DNA of 64,000 nt. Origin: CAZGRP01 sp964527995. Its GTDB lineage: Bacteria > Zhuqueibacterota > Zhuqueibacteria > Oceanimicrobiales > CAZGRP01. The position numbers were made by a program, and so were the translations under genes. The stretch spans positions 8,272-72,271 of the forward strand of contig CAZGRP010000015.1 of the NCBI GenBank assembly GCA_964527995.1. Direction: 5' to 3'. Positions 41,278 to 50,473 of the stretch are shown here, piece by piece (position 1 is the stretch's first letter; each line of letters starts with the position of its first letter). A model generated the notes under the pieces. The model was given only the letters and a program-made list of their open reading frames with translations, made no database searches and was not told where the DNA came from.

Positions 41278-42129
41278 TCACGCCCGAAAGCGCGCGATCA
41301 CTTGCGCGTCGAGCACCTCATTCATGCTCCCCGAGCGAAAACCCTCGAGGTCCAGGGTCACATAGGTGTATCCGATCTGCTTCAACGCCTGCACCACCTG
41401 GCGGCGGAAACTGGTATCGAGAAAGCGCGCCAGGTCGGCCTCTTCGATCTCGATGCGAGCCACGGTGCCATGATGCCTGACGCGCAGGTTGCGCAGGCCG
41501 AGATCCCGGAGCACATCTTCGGCCCGCTCCACCCGGCTCAGGTTCTCGCGGTCGATGGACGTACCGTAGGGGAACCGGGAGGACAGGCAGGCGAAGGACG
41601 GTTTGTTCCACGTGGGCAGGCCGAGATGCCTCGACAGCGCCCTGACGTCGGCCTTGGTCATTCCCGCCTCCCTCAACGGGCTGCGCACCTGTTTCTCCCG
41701 CAGCGCCTTCATGCCCGGACGAAAATCGCCAACGTCATCCACGTTCGTACCATCAGCAACCCAGGCATACCCTTCCTTGGCGGCGATGTCGCGCAGCTTG
41801 CCGAACAACTCCCTCTTGCAGTAGTAGCAGCGGTCCGGCGGATTTTCGCGGAATTTCAGATCGTCCGTCTCTTCGGTGCGGACCACACGCCAGCGAATGC
41901 CGATCCTCTTGGCCAGCCGGATCGCCTCGCGTTTCTCGCGCTCGGGCAACGTGGCCGACTCGCCGATCACGGCCAGGGCCTTCTCCCCCAGCACCTCGCG
42001 GGCTACGAACGCCAGCAGCGTGCTGTCCACGCCGCCTGAAAGCCCCACAATCACGGAACCCATTTCGCGCAAGACTTCGCGGAGACGAGCATATTTGACG
42101 AAGAGATCCGGCTCTGATACCGACTTCAT
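41278..42129 (-). CDS. larE: LarE-type ATP-dependent sacrificial sulfur transferase
   Basis: 283 residues. PP-loop VIVGLSGGVDSTLLAFVARE, RCYYCKRELFGKL (CxxC) and PSFACLSSRFPYGTSI, where the Cys corresponds to the sulfur donor position of LarE. LarE makes thiolated intermediates of the nickel-pincer cofactor of lactate racemase and related racemases. No larA, larB or larC lies in the window, so the cofactor's user is elsewhere or the protein has another sulfur-transfer role. It lies between an LpoA-like gene (7 bases) and the phasin-like gene. Confidence 0.93.
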   Translation of the reverse strand: MKSVSEPDLFVKYARLREVLREMGSVIVGLSGGVDSTLLAFVAREVLGEKALAVIGESATLPEREKREAIRLAKRIGIRWRVVRTEETDDLKFRENPPDRCYYCKRELFGKLRDIAAKEGYAWVADGTNVDDVGDFRPGMKALREKQVRSPLREAGMTKADVRALSRHLGLPTWNKPSFACLSSRFPYGTSIDRENLSRVERAEDVLRDLGLRNLRVRHHGTVARIEIEEADLARFLDTSFRRQVVQALKQIGYTYVTLDLEGFRSGSMNEVLDAQVIARFRA

Positions 42130-42136
42130 GGCATCT

Positions 42137-44059
42137 TTATCTCAACTTGTATATGTTGCCATCTCGAAACTGTAGGATGTACACCCTGTGGTTGACTCTG
42201 TGCGATCCTCGAAACGAGATTTCGCCCTCCACTCCTTGATAGCTGTCGGTATCGGCAAGCGCATCCCGGAGTTGCTGGCGCGAGCGAGCCCCGCTGCTCA
42301 GAGCCTTCAGCAAGACACCCATGGCGTCATAGCCGTAGATGTCCCACTTCGATGGTGTGGTACCCATGGCCATGCGGTAGTCGCGCCGAAACCGGCTGTA
42401 GGCAGGGTCGTTCGGGTCCCAGTACGTACCGCTCACAAACACGGTGCCGTTCACGTGTCGGCGGATCTGTTTGGAACGCAACACGTCGAGGTCGTTCCAA
42501 TAGTCACCGCCGAGGATTTGAGCCTCGATGCGGACGCCGGCGAGCTGCGGTGCAATATAGGCGATCTCTTTCGATGCCAGCACAGGGATAAAAATACCGT
42601 CGATGGAGCGCACCGGAATCTCATCGGACTCGATCATATCTTCGTCGTTATCCGACTGGCTGCGGTAGTCGCGATTGATCTCTTCCCAAAGCGAATCGAT
42701 GGCGGTCTTGGACCAGGTCTCGCCCGTTTGCCGCAGCGAATCCTCCAGCGCCAGGCGCAGGCCGGCTTCGCGGATCTGCTTGAGCTGGCGCCGAAAGTCG
42801 AGGGCGCCTTCGTAATACCATGTCTGCGACACAATCCGTCCACCCAGACGGTCGACCTCCGCAGTGAACACCTCGGTCATCTTGAAGCCGTAGTAGTCGG
42901 TCGGCGAGAGGGTGGCAAAGGTGCGCAGGCCGAGTTCTTGGAAAGCATAACGCGCCAGGGCGGCGGCCTTGGCCGCCAGATCGGGGGTCATCTGGAAGAC
43001 GTACGGGCCGAGCGCCGCCAGGCCGACCTCGTCGGAAGTCGGCGACAGATGCGGCACCTCACGTTCGACGGCTACGGCCGCCACCCCGGCGGTCAGGTCC
43101 GGCTCGAGCTCTCCGATGATAGCAAGCACGTCGGGGTCGTTGCAGAGCTGCTGTGCGGCGCGCAGCGTTGGAATCATCCGGCCCTCGGAATCGCGTACCT
43201 CGAGTTCGATCGAAGCATCACCGTCCTTATGCTGCAAGCGTGCGAAATCGATGCCGCGCAGCATCGCTGTTCCCTGCTCGGCGTAGAAGCCCGTCAGCGG
43301 CAGGATGACACCTACTCGAGGCGCTCCGCCAGCCCGGAAAGATGGATTGGAAAGAATCTCCTGAATACGGGAGAGGAAAGGAGAATCTGGATGCTTCTCG
43401 GCGTACTCCTTCAGCACGGACAGACCACGGCCGCTGGCCCCGGAGCGAAAGTCGGCCATGGCCAGCTCGAGCGTCACCAGGCCCAGAGACCGCTGGCCCC
43501 GCACTTTTTTCCTCAGGTCGAGCAGGTCCTGCCGTCCAAGCTTGTTCTCCATCACCGAAGCGGCCAGCTTCTCACTGCGTTCCACGAGAGGCGGAGCATC
43601 ACTGTTGTCGAACACCCACAGCCACTCCGATACGGCCTGCTGGAAGGAGCCAAGACGGTAGAAGCTGTTGCCGATGACATAGTGGGCATCGTCCACGTAG
43701 GTGCTGGCCGGGAACTCTTCGATAAGCCGGCGGAGCTCGGAGATGGCCTGGTCATACCGTCCGAGCTTGTAGAGCGTGCGACCCTCCATCAGCAGAGCGG
43801 CAGTGGCGCGATGATGCGGTCTTGGATAGTTGACCAGACGGACGAAGATCTCGTAGGCGCCGGCATAGTCCCCCGCCCGATAGCGCTGCACGCCCTGTTT
43901 GAACAGGTCCTCCACCTCGGGCACCAGCGGATAGGCTCGTTCCTGGGCGTAGAGTCCAGGCGAAGCAGCCGCACCCAGCCGTAGCAATTCCGGAGCGGCC
44001 AAAAGAACCAGAAAAGTCACCAAAGAAAAAACTGTACAACGGGAACCAAACCGTGTCAT
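42137..44059 (-). CDS. TPR plus periplasmic-binding-fold protein, LpoA-like
   Basis: 640 residues from ATG 44059 (a GTG at 44071 overlapping the glmS stop is possible). Signal peptide with a hydrophobic core VFSLVTFLVLLAAPELL. Residues about 45-240 are TPR repeats (LFKQGVQRYRAGDYAGAYEI, LYKLGRYDQAISELRRLIEE, GNSFYRLGSFQQAVSEWLWV). Residues about 255-620 are a type I periplasmic binding domain (RVGVILPLTGFYAEQGTAML, TLSPTDYYGFKMTEVF). The TPR plus ligand-binding arrangement is that of LpoA, which activates the penicillin-binding protein PBP1A, and of ABC amino-acid binding proteins. The adjacent glmS (amino-sugar synthesis) fits a peptidoglycan role. Confidence 0.82.
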   Translation of the reverse strand: MTRFGSRCTVFSLVTFLVLLAAPELLRLGAAASPGLYAQERAYPLVPEVEDLFKQGVQRYRAGDYAGAYEIFVRLVNYPRPHHRATAALLMEGRTLYKLGRYDQAISELRRLIEEFPASTYVDDAHYVIGNSFYRLGSFQQAVSEWLWVFDNSDAPPLVERSEKLAASVMENKLGRQDLLDLRKKVRGQRSLGLVTLELAMADFRSGASGRGLSVLKEYAEKHPDSPFLSRIQEILSNPSFRAGGAPRVGVILPLTGFYAEQGTAMLRGIDFARLQHKDGDASIELEVRDSEGRMIPTLRAAQQLCNDPDVLAIIGELEPDLTAGVAAVAVEREVPHLSPTSDEVGLAALGPYVFQMTPDLAAKAAALARYAFQELGLRTFATLSPTDYYGFKMTEVFTAEVDRLGGRIVSQTWYYEGALDFRRQLKQIREAGLRLALEDSLRQTGETWSKTAIDSLWEEINRDYRSQSDNDEDMIESDEIPVRSIDGIFIPVLASKEIAYIAPQLAGVRIEAQILGGDYWNDLDVLRSKQIRRHVNGTVFVSGTYWDPNDPAYSRFRRDYRMAMGTTPSKWDIYGYDAMGVLLKALSSGARSRQQLRDALADTDSYQGVEGEISFRGSHRVNHRVYILQFRDGNIYKLR

Positions 44060-44067
44060 GTGGCTCC

Positions 44068-45900
44068 TCACTCAACCGTTACACTTTTAGCCAGGTTTCT
44101 GGGCTGATCGACATCGCAGCCGCGCAGGATGGCGATGTGATACGCCAGAAGCTGCAGCGGGATGATCGTCAGCAGCGGAGTCAGGAAGTCCTGCGTCGGT
44201 GGCACGTAGAACACGTGGTCGGCGCGTCTGCGAATCTCGTCATCTCCCTCGGTGGCGATGGCGATGACGCGGCCTTTGCGCGCCCGCACCTCCTCAATGT
44301 TACTGACCACCTTGTCGTAGGTGGCGTCGTGCGTGGCGATAAACACCACCGGCATGTTCTCATCGATCAAGGCGATGGGACCATGCTTCATCTCAGCGGC
44401 GGGATACCCTTCGGCGTGGATATAGGAGATCTCCTTGAGTTTCAGCGCTCCTTCCAGCGCCACAGGAAAGTTGTAGCCGCGGCCGAGGTAGAGGAAGTTG
44501 TGGCAGTCGCAGTACGACTCCGAAATCTGGCGGATCTCATCGCTCATGGCCAGGATCGACGCCACCTTGTCGGGGATTCTCTGCAGCTCTTTGACCAGGT
44601 CGGCGCCTCGCGAAGCTCCCAAATTGCGCATCCGCGCCAGAAGGATGGTCAGCAGTGCAAACACCGTGACCTGCGAGGTGAAGGCCTTCGTCGACGCCAC
44701 CCCAATCTCCGGCCCTGCATGCAGGTAGATGCCGGCATCGGTCTCCCGGGCGATGCTCGACCCGACGACATTGACGATGCCGAAGACTTTGGCGCCTTTG
44801 CGCTTGGCCTCCCGCACCGCAGCCAGGGTGTCGGCAGTTTCTCCGGACTGGCTGATCACCAGAACCACGGTGTCTCGATCGATCACCGGGTCGCGGTAGC
44901 GGAACTCAGAAGCATACTCGACCTCCACGGGCGTGCGCACGATCTCCTCGATCATGTACTCGGCGATCAGAGCGGCGTGCCAGCTCGTGCCGCAGGCGGT
45001 CAGCAGAATGCGGCGGGCATAGAGCAGAGAATCGATCTCGTTGCGGATTCCGCCCAGGCGAACCATCCCCTCATCCGGCAGGAGCCGCCCGCGCATGGCG
45101 TCACGGATCGTTTGCGGCTGCTCCATGATCTCCTTCAGCATGAAGTGCGAGTAGCCGCCCTTCTCGATCCTTTCCATGTCAAAGGCGATCTGCTCCACCT
45201 TTTTGCGGACCGGCTCGTTGCTGATGGTCTTGACAAAGACGTTGTCGGCTGCGACGACGGCCATCTCGTTGTCGTCGAGATAGGAGACGTTCTTTGTGTA
45301 ATTGACGATCGCCGAAACATCGCTGGCCACGAAGTTCTCGTTCTCACCCAGGCCGACGACCAACGGGCTGCCGCGCCGGGCCACCACCAGCTTGTCGGGC
45401 TCGCGCGTACTGATCAGGGCCAGGCCAAAGGTGCCTTCGACCTGCGAGAGAGCCGATCGCAGAGCTTCATCGAGTGAAACGCCGCCGTTGTAGAACTCTT
45501 CCACCAGATGCACCAGCACCTCGGTGTCGGTCTCAGTGCGGAACGTGTGCCCCTTGTTGAGGAGCTGAGTCTTGATCGTCTGGTAGTTCTCGATGATGCC
45601 GTTGTGGATCAGAGCGAGGGTGCCGTTGCAGTCGACGTGAGGGTGGGCATTGGTGGAGTTCGGTTCGCCGTGCGTAGCCCACCGCGTGTGGCCGATTCCG
45701 ATCTTGCCGCCCATCTGCTTGCCATCGAGCAACTCTTCGAGGGCGCTGATCTTGCCCGCCTGCTTCTCGATCAGCAGCTTGTCTCGTGTCACCACCGCGA
45801 CGCCGGCGGAATCATAGCCGCGGTACTCCAGGCGCTTGAGGCCTTCGAGCAAAACAGGAACGACCGGACGCTGTCCGACATAGCCGATGATACCACACAT
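44068..45900 (-). CDS. glmS: glutamine--fructose-6-phosphate aminotransferase
   Basis: 610 residues from ATG 45900 (MCGIIGYVGQRPVVPVLLEG); the 10 residues before it are not part of the enzyme because Cys2 must become the N-terminal nucleophile. Glutaminase domain to about residue 240 (RLEYRGYDSAGVAV, GHTRWATHGEPNSTNAHPH), then two SIS domains (LLTACGTSWHAALIAEYMIE, VISQSGETADTLAAVREAKR) and the end LARSVTVE-type tail (NLAKSVTVE). It makes glucosamine-6-phosphate for peptidoglycan and LPS. No glmS ribozyme signature was seen in the 88-base upstream gap, which instead holds a promoter. Confidence 0.97.
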   Translation of the reverse strand: MCGIIGYVGQRPVVPVLLEGLKRLEYRGYDSAGVAVVTRDKLLIEKQAGKISALEELLDGKQMGGKIGIGHTRWATHGEPNSTNAHPHVDCNGTLALIHNGIIENYQTIKTQLLNKGHTFRTETDTEVLVHLVEEFYNGGVSLDEALRSALSQVEGTFGLALISTREPDKLVVARRGSPLVVGLGENENFVASDVSAIVNYTKNVSYLDDNEMAVVAADNVFVKTISNEPVRKKVEQIAFDMERIEKGGYSHFMLKEIMEQPQTIRDAMRGRLLPDEGMVRLGGIRNEIDSLLYARRILLTACGTSWHAALIAEYMIEEIVRTPVEVEYASEFRYRDPVIDRDTVVLVISQSGETADTLAAVREAKRKGAKVFGIVNVVGSSIARETDAGIYLHAGPEIGVASTKAFTSQVTVFALLTILLARMRNLGASRGADLVKELQRIPDKVASILAMSDEIRQISESYCDCHNFLYLGRGYNFPVALEGALKLKEISYIHAEGYPAAEMKHGPIALIDENMPVVFIATHDATYDKVVSNIEEVRARKGRVIAIATEGDDEIRRRADHVFYVPPTQDFLTPLLTIIPLQLLAYHIAILRGCDVDQPRNLAKSVTVE

Positions 45901-45928
45901 GTCAGGTCTCCCAAAGTTGCATTGCGAC

Positions 45929-45957
45929 AATCTATCACTTGCAGACTACAAATGCAA
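45929..45957 (-). promoter_or_regulatory. promoter of glmS
   Basis: Minus strand TTGCAT (45952-45957), 17-base spacer, TAGATT (45929-45934), about 28 bases before the glmS ATG, with GGGAGACC as its ribosome site. Confidence 0.6.
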
Positions 45958-45988
45958 GGCAAACAGCGATGCGCCTGTCCCGGCAGCC

Positions 45989-47560
45989 TTACTCCCACTC
46001 GATCGTACTCGGCGGCTTCGAGCTGACATCGTAGGCCACGCGGTTCACCCCCTTGACTTTGTTGATGATCCGGCTGGAGACGCGGCCGAGAAGATCGTAC
46101 GGCAACCGCGCCCAATCGGCGGTCATGCCGTCGCGGCTGGTGACGGCGCGCAAGGCGATCACGAATTCGTAGGTGCGCTGATCGCCCATGACACCCACTG
46201 TTTTCACCGGCAAGAGAACCGCGAAAGCCTGCCAGACCCGGTCATACCAGCCGGACTGGCGCAGCTCGTCGATGAAGATGGCGTCGGCTTCGCGCACCAC
46301 CCGCAGCCGCTCGGGCGTCACCTCTCCGAGGATCCGCACCGCCAATCCGGGTCCCGGAAACGGATGTCGTCCGAGGAGCGCGGTGGGCAGCCCGAGGGCG
46401 GCACCGACCTGGCGCACTTCATCCTTGAACAGCTCGCGTAGCGGCTCGATCAGCTTCAGATCCATCCGTTCGGGCAGTCCGCCAACGTTATGATGGGTCT
46501 TGATCGTCGCTGCCGGGCCGGTGCCGGCCGCGCTTTCGATCACGTCGGGGTAGAGCGTTCCCTGCACCAGGTACTCGACACCGGGAATGCGGCGCGCTTC
46601 CTGCTCAAAAACGGTGATGAATTCATTTCCGATGATCCGGCGCTTTTCTTCCGGGTGCTCCACTCCCCGGAGTCGCCCCAGAAACCGATCGGCGGCATCC
46701 ACAACCACCAGGCGATCTTCGAAATAGGAACCAAAGAGCTGCCGCACTTCCTGCGCCTCATCCTTGCGCATCAGACCGGTGTCCACAAAGATGCTGGTCA
46801 GCCGGTCGCCGATGGCGCGATAGACCAGAGCCGCGGCGACCGCCGAATCCACGCCGCCGCTGAGAGCACAGAGAGCGCGCCGGTCGCCCACCTCGCTGCG
46901 GATTCGGGCCACGGTCTCCTGGATGAAGGAGGCCGGCGTCCACAAACCGCGGCAACCACAGACGCGATAGAGGAAATTCCGAAGAACCCTTTCGCCTTCC
47001 TTTGTATGGGCGACTTCCGGGTGGAACTGCAGGCCGTAGAGCCGTCGCGACTCGTCGGCGACGGCGGCAAAAGGGGAGGCATCGGTCTTCGCCAACGTCC
47101 GAAAGCCGGCAGGCAGAGCGGTGAGCACATCGCCATGACTCATCCACACCTGGGTGGGTGAGGGAACCTCGACGAAGAGGGGCTCTTTCTCCTGCACATC
47201 GAGCATGGCGGGCCCGTATTCGCGCTTCTCGGCCCGCTCCACCCCTCCGCCCAGGTGATGAGCCAGCAACTGCAACCCATAGCAGATCCCCAAGATCGGC
47301 ACCCCGAGTTCGAAGAGTCGCGGGTCGACATCAGGAGCGTCGCTTTCGTAGACCGAAGCCGGCCCGCCTGAGAGGATGATGCCCGTGGGTCGGCTGCGCT
47401 CGATCTCATCCACAGGCGTCCAGTAGGGCCTGATCTCCGAATAGACCTTCAGCTCGCGCACACGCCTGGTGATCAGTTGCGTGTATTGCGAACCGAAGTC
47501 GAGGATCAGAATCCACTCCGGATGATGAGAGGGGGGACGATTTACTTGTGAATCGGCCAA
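45989..47560 (-). CDS. guaA: GMP synthase (glutamine-hydrolysing)
   Basis: 523 residues from TTG 47560. Class I amidotransferase domain: ILILDFGSQYTQLITRRVRE, PILGICYGLQLLAHHLGGGV (catalytic Cys) and GLQFHPEVAHTKEGE (His, Glu). ATP-pyrophosphatase: ALSGGVDSAVAAALVYRAIG, and the dimerisation domain ending KPPSTIEWE. It converts XMP to GMP. It overlaps the surE 3' end by 19 bases, so they are coupled. Confidence 0.97.
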   Translation of the reverse strand: MADSQVNRPPSHHPEWILILDFGSQYTQLITRRVRELKVYSEIRPYWTPVDEIERSRPTGIILSGGPASVYESDAPDVDPRLFELGVPILGICYGLQLLAHHLGGGVERAEKREYGPAMLDVQEKEPLFVEVPSPTQVWMSHGDVLTALPAGFRTLAKTDASPFAAVADESRRLYGLQFHPEVAHTKEGERVLRNFLYRVCGCRGLWTPASFIQETVARIRSEVGDRRALCALSGGVDSAVAAALVYRAIGDRLTSIFVDTGLMRKDEAQEVRQLFGSYFEDRLVVVDAADRFLGRLRGVEHPEEKRRIIGNEFITVFEQEARRIPGVEYLVQGTLYPDVIESAAGTGPAATIKTHHNVGGLPERMDLKLIEPLRELFKDEVRQVGAALGLPTALLGRHPFPGPGLAVRILGEVTPERLRVVREADAIFIDELRQSGWYDRVWQAFAVLLPVKTVGVMGDQRTYEFVIALRAVTSRDGMTADWARLPYDLLGRVSSRIINKVKGVNRVAYDVSSKPPSTIEWE

Positions 47561-48333
47561 CTCTTTAATTCTTCCATAAAGCGGTAGTTCGTCATATCGT
47601 AGTGGATCGGTGTGATCGACACCTTGCGATCGAGCACGGCGCGGTCATCCACCGTGGGGTCGTCTTCGATCTCCCTCTTGAAGCCGGTCAGCCAGTAGTA
47701 GACCCGATTCTGGGGATCGAGGCGCTTCTCGAACTTCTCATCGTACACGGTCAGGCCCTGGCGGCTGACCACCACCCCCTCGATCTGCTCCTCGGGAACC
47801 GGAGGCACGTTGACGTTGAGAAAAGTACGTTCAGGCAGGCCGTGCCGCAGAATCAGCCGGGCCAGCTTGCGGGCGAATTTCGCGGCGTAGGTGAAATCGG
47901 CTTGCTCAAACGTAGCCAACGAAATCGCGAAGGAGGGAATCCCCAGAATCGTCGCTTCAGTGGCGGCCGATACCGTTCCGGAGTAGATCACGTTGATTCC
48001 GGTATTCGATCCCCGGTTGATGCCGGAGACAAGGAGATCGGGTCTCTCTTCGAGAAGCGACCAGTAGGCCAGTTTGACACAATCCGCCGGCGTCCCACTC
48101 ACAGCGTAGCCGTAAAAGCGGCCGTTGCGATGATACTCGGCAACCCGGAGCGGATCGGAGAGCGTGATGGCATGTCCTACAGCACTGCGTTCGCTGTCGG
48201 GGGCGACGACGACCACCTGCCCGAGCGATTTCATTTCCCGATAGAGAGCCAGCAGCCCAGGTGCAGCGATGCCATCGTCGTTGGTCAGGAGGATCCGGAC
48301 AGGTCGGTCACCGCTTCCGTCGGTCCTGTGCAT
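47542..48333 (-). CDS. surE: 5'/3'-nucleotidase SurE
   Basis: 263 residues. RILLTNDDGIAAPGLLALYR (paired Asp metal ligands), VVVAPDSERSAVGHAITLSD, VSGTPADCVKLAYWSLLEER, VSGINRGSNTGINVIYSGTV (Asn) are all present. Metal-dependent phosphatase acting on nucleoside monophosphates and possibly exopolyphosphate. It lies 15 bases after accD and overlaps guaA, so the two purine-related genes may be co-expressed. Confidence 0.96.
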   Translation of the reverse strand: MHRTDGSGDRPVRILLTNDDGIAAPGLLALYREMKSLGQVVVVAPDSERSAVGHAITLSDPLRVAEYHRNGRFYGYAVSGTPADCVKLAYWSLLEERPDLLVSGINRGSNTGINVIYSGTVSAATEATILGIPSFAISLATFEQADFTYAAKFARKLARLILRHGLPERTFLNVNVPPVPEEQIEGVVVSRQGLTVYDEKFEKRLDPQNRVYYWLTGFKREIEDDPTVDDRAVLDRKVSITPIHYDMTNYRFMEELKSWPIHK

Positions 48334-48348
48334 GCCTCGCGTCAGCCC

Positions 48349-49296
48349 TCAGCCACTCTCGCCGTCGCTGGCCGGCGGCGCTGTCTGTGCCTCCCGGGTG
48401 ATCAGCTTCTCGGCCTCCGCCTGGTCGATGAAACCATCGTTGGTTGGGCCGCCAGCGTGATCTTCCTGGAAGAACTCCAAGATCTGCGTCAGTTTCTGTT
48501 TCAACTCGTGGCGCTCCACGATGGAGTCCACAAAGCCGTGCTCGAGCAGAAATTCCGCCCTCTGGAATCCTGCAGGCAGATCCTGCCCGATCGTCTGCTT
48601 GATGACACGCGGGCCAGCAAAGCCGATCAGCGCCCCGGGTTCGGCAAGATTGATGTCTCCGAGCATGGCGTAGCTTGCAGTCACTCCACCTGTGGTCGGG
48701 TCGGTCAAAATGGATATGAAAAGCACGCCAGCGTCGTGCAGGCGTGACAGCTCCGCCGATGTCTTGGCCATCTGCATCAGCGACATCGCGCCCTCCATCA
48801 TGCGGGCGCCCCCGGAAGCGGAGATGACGATGAGCGGCAGCCGGCGCTCCAGAGCCCGGCGCGCCGCCCGGGCGATCTTCTCGCCCACCACCGAGCCCAT
48901 GCTGCCGCCGATGAAGCTGAAGTCCATGACGCAGATGATGACCTCATGCCCGTTGATCTTACCCAGCCCGGTGCGCACCGCCTCCTTCAGCCCCGTCTTC
49001 TTTGTCGCCGCTTTCAACTGCTCCGCGTACCGCTTCTGGGCCTTGAATTTCAGGAAGTCCACCGATTGCATATCGGCATCCATTTCCTCCAGCCGGCCGT
49101 CATCCAGCAGGAGGCGGAGATATTCCTGGCCGCGGATGCGAAAGTGGTACTTGCATTTGATGCAGACGTGAAAGTTCCGTTCGAGCTCAGGCTTGTAGAT
49201 GATTTCAGCGCAACTCGGGCATTTGACCCAAAGGTCCGGCATCTCCTTCTTTGCCTGAGGTCGAAGCCCTTCTTTGGCGCGCTTAAACCAGCTCAT
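48349..49296 (-). CDS. accD: acetyl-CoA carboxylase carboxyltransferase beta subunit
   Basis: 315 residues. N-terminal zinc ribbon: KCPSCAEIIYKPELERNFHV then CIKCKYHFR. Crotonase-like core: CVMDFSFIGGSMGSVVGEKI, LIVISASGGARMMEGAMSLM and ILTDPTTGGVTASYAMLGDI then NLAEPGALIGFAGPRVI. It pairs with AccA to transfer carboxyl groups to acetyl-CoA in fatty-acid synthesis. The last 25 residues (about AEAEKLITREAQTAPPASDG) are an extension. It overlaps rimI by 4 bases. Confidence 0.96.
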   Translation of the reverse strand: MSWFKRAKEGLRPQAKKEMPDLWVKCPSCAEIIYKPELERNFHVCIKCKYHFRIRGQEYLRLLLDDGRLEEMDADMQSVDFLKFKAQKRYAEQLKAATKKTGLKEAVRTGLGKINGHEVIICVMDFSFIGGSMGSVVGEKIARAARRALERRLPLIVISASGGARMMEGAMSLMQMAKTSAELSRLHDAGVLFISILTDPTTGGVTASYAMLGDINLAEPGALIGFAGPRVIKQTIGQDLPAGFQRAEFLLEHGFVDSIVERHELKQKLTQILEFFQEDHAGGPTNDGFIDQAEAEKLITREAQTAPPASDGESG

Positions 49297-49799
49297 TCGG
49301 GCTCCCGTAGAAGCTTCGCCATGACCAACGCATCCTCCCCATCGCTCTCATAGTACCGTGACCTCACCGACACCACACGGAACCCCCACTTCCGATAGAG
49401 CCGGATCGCCGCCAGATTGGACGGCCGGACCTCGAGATAGGCCAGCCGGTAACCTTCTCGACGTCCTTTTTCGAGGACGGCCTGCAGCAGCGCATTTCCA
49501 ATGCCCTTCCGCCGGTGTCGCGGGCTGACAGCCAGGTTGGTGATATGGATTTCGTCGCGCACAAACCAGGCTGTCAGGTAGCCGACCACCTCACCGTCGA
49601 TCTCGGCAACCAGGGGGTGGGCCACGTCGCGATAATGAATCTCGTTCAAGAAGGCCTCGCGCGACCAGGCATGCCGAAACGACTGTTTTTCGATTTCAAC
49701 GATCTGGTCGACGTCCTCCACGCGCATCCGCCGAATCGTCAGGCGATGCCGGGACTGCTGATCGAGATCGGCGACCTTTTTCTCCGGCGTGCTGATCAT
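49293..49799 (-). CDS. rimI: ribosomal protein S18-alanine N-acetyltransferase (RimI)
   Basis: 168 residues of GNAT fold: RLTIRRMRVEDVDQIVEIEK, VGYLTAWFVRDEIHITNLAV, SPRHRRKGIGNALLQAVLEK (acetyl-CoA loop RxxGxG) and LEVRPSNLAAIRLYRKWGFR with NIEV-like ending. It follows tsaB with a 4-base overlap; rimI, tsaB and tsaE are commonly clustered. A 20-residue N-terminal extension (MISTPEKKVADLDQQSRHRL) precedes the domain. Confidence 0.92.
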   Translation of the reverse strand: MISTPEKKVADLDQQSRHRLTIRRMRVEDVDQIVEIEKQSFRHAWSREAFLNEIHYRDVAHPLVAEIDGEVVGYLTAWFVRDEIHITNLAVSPRHRRKGIGNALLQAVLEKGRREGYRLAYLEVRPSNLAAIRLYRKWGFRVVSVRSRYYESDGEDALVMAKLLREPE

Positions 49800-50473
49800 G
49801 AAGACTTCACCCCTGGTTCAAAAGCCTTCAGGTAGCTCGGCTCCAGCTCGTCGACCGCGGCTGTCTCTCCGCGCGCCAGCTTTTGAGCGCCCAGCCGGGC
49901 TACGGCATAGGGGCTGGCCAGGCAGAACGGCTCCGGCGCGATGACCTTGCGCGGCGGGTGCAGCTCGCCCACAAGCTGGGCCCCGCTGCCGACTACCAGT
50001 GCCGCGCCGGGGACCTCGTTGAGCAGATCGGCCAGCGCCAGCGCCTTGTCTTCGCTCTCGCGGATCACCTCGCTGCCACGGCGCCGGAACACCGCGGCAA
50101 AGATTTCGCCGCGACGGGACGAGACCACGGCGCACACCCTGCCGTCCAGCGTCGGGGCCTGGGCCGCCAGGGCCTCGAGAGTGGAGACGGCCACAAGAGG
50201 CCTCTCCAGCGCGAAGGCCAATCCTTTGGCCACCGACAGGCCGATGCGCAGCCCGGTGAAAGACCCCGGACCGATGGAAACGGCGATTCCGTCCAGCCCT
50301 TTGAGATGGAAATCCGTTCTTGCCGCCAGATCACTGATCATCCTGGTTAGCTTTTCACTGTGAACGTTCTTGATATTGAGGCGCGACTCGGCGATGAGCT
50401 GCTCGCCGCGGCAGAGCGCCGCACCGCATACCTGCGTGGCCGTCTCGATGCCGAGGATCCTCAGCGCTTCCAC
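49796..50473 (-). CDS. tsaB: tRNA t6A synthesis protein TsaB
   Basis: 225 residues from GTG 50473; the frame upstream is a shadow of tsaE. ASKHA fold: RILGIETATQVCGAALCRGE, GIAVSIGPGSFTGLRIGLSV (the hallmark) and AKGLAFALERPLVAVSTLEA. It helps TsaD and TsaE make N6-threonylcarbamoyladenosine in tRNAs decoding ANN codons. Starts inside the tsaE 3' end (13-base overlap). Confidence 0.95.
   Translation of the reverse strand: MEALRILGIETATQVCGAALCRGEQLIAESRLNIKNVHSEKLTRMISDLAARTDFHLKGLDGIAVSIGPGSFTGLRIGLSVAKGLAFALERPLVAVSTLEALAAQAPTLDGRVCAVVSSRRGEIFAAVFRRRGSEVIRESEDKALALADLLNEVPGAALVVGSGAQLVGELHPPRKVIAPEPFCLASPYAVARLGAQKLARGETAAVDELEPSYLKAFEPGVKSS

Noticed and set aside
45901..45988. glmS ribozyme/riboswitch in the 88-base leader
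   Set aside because: The gap is too short for the ribozyme core and holds a promoter instead; none of its conserved segments is visible.
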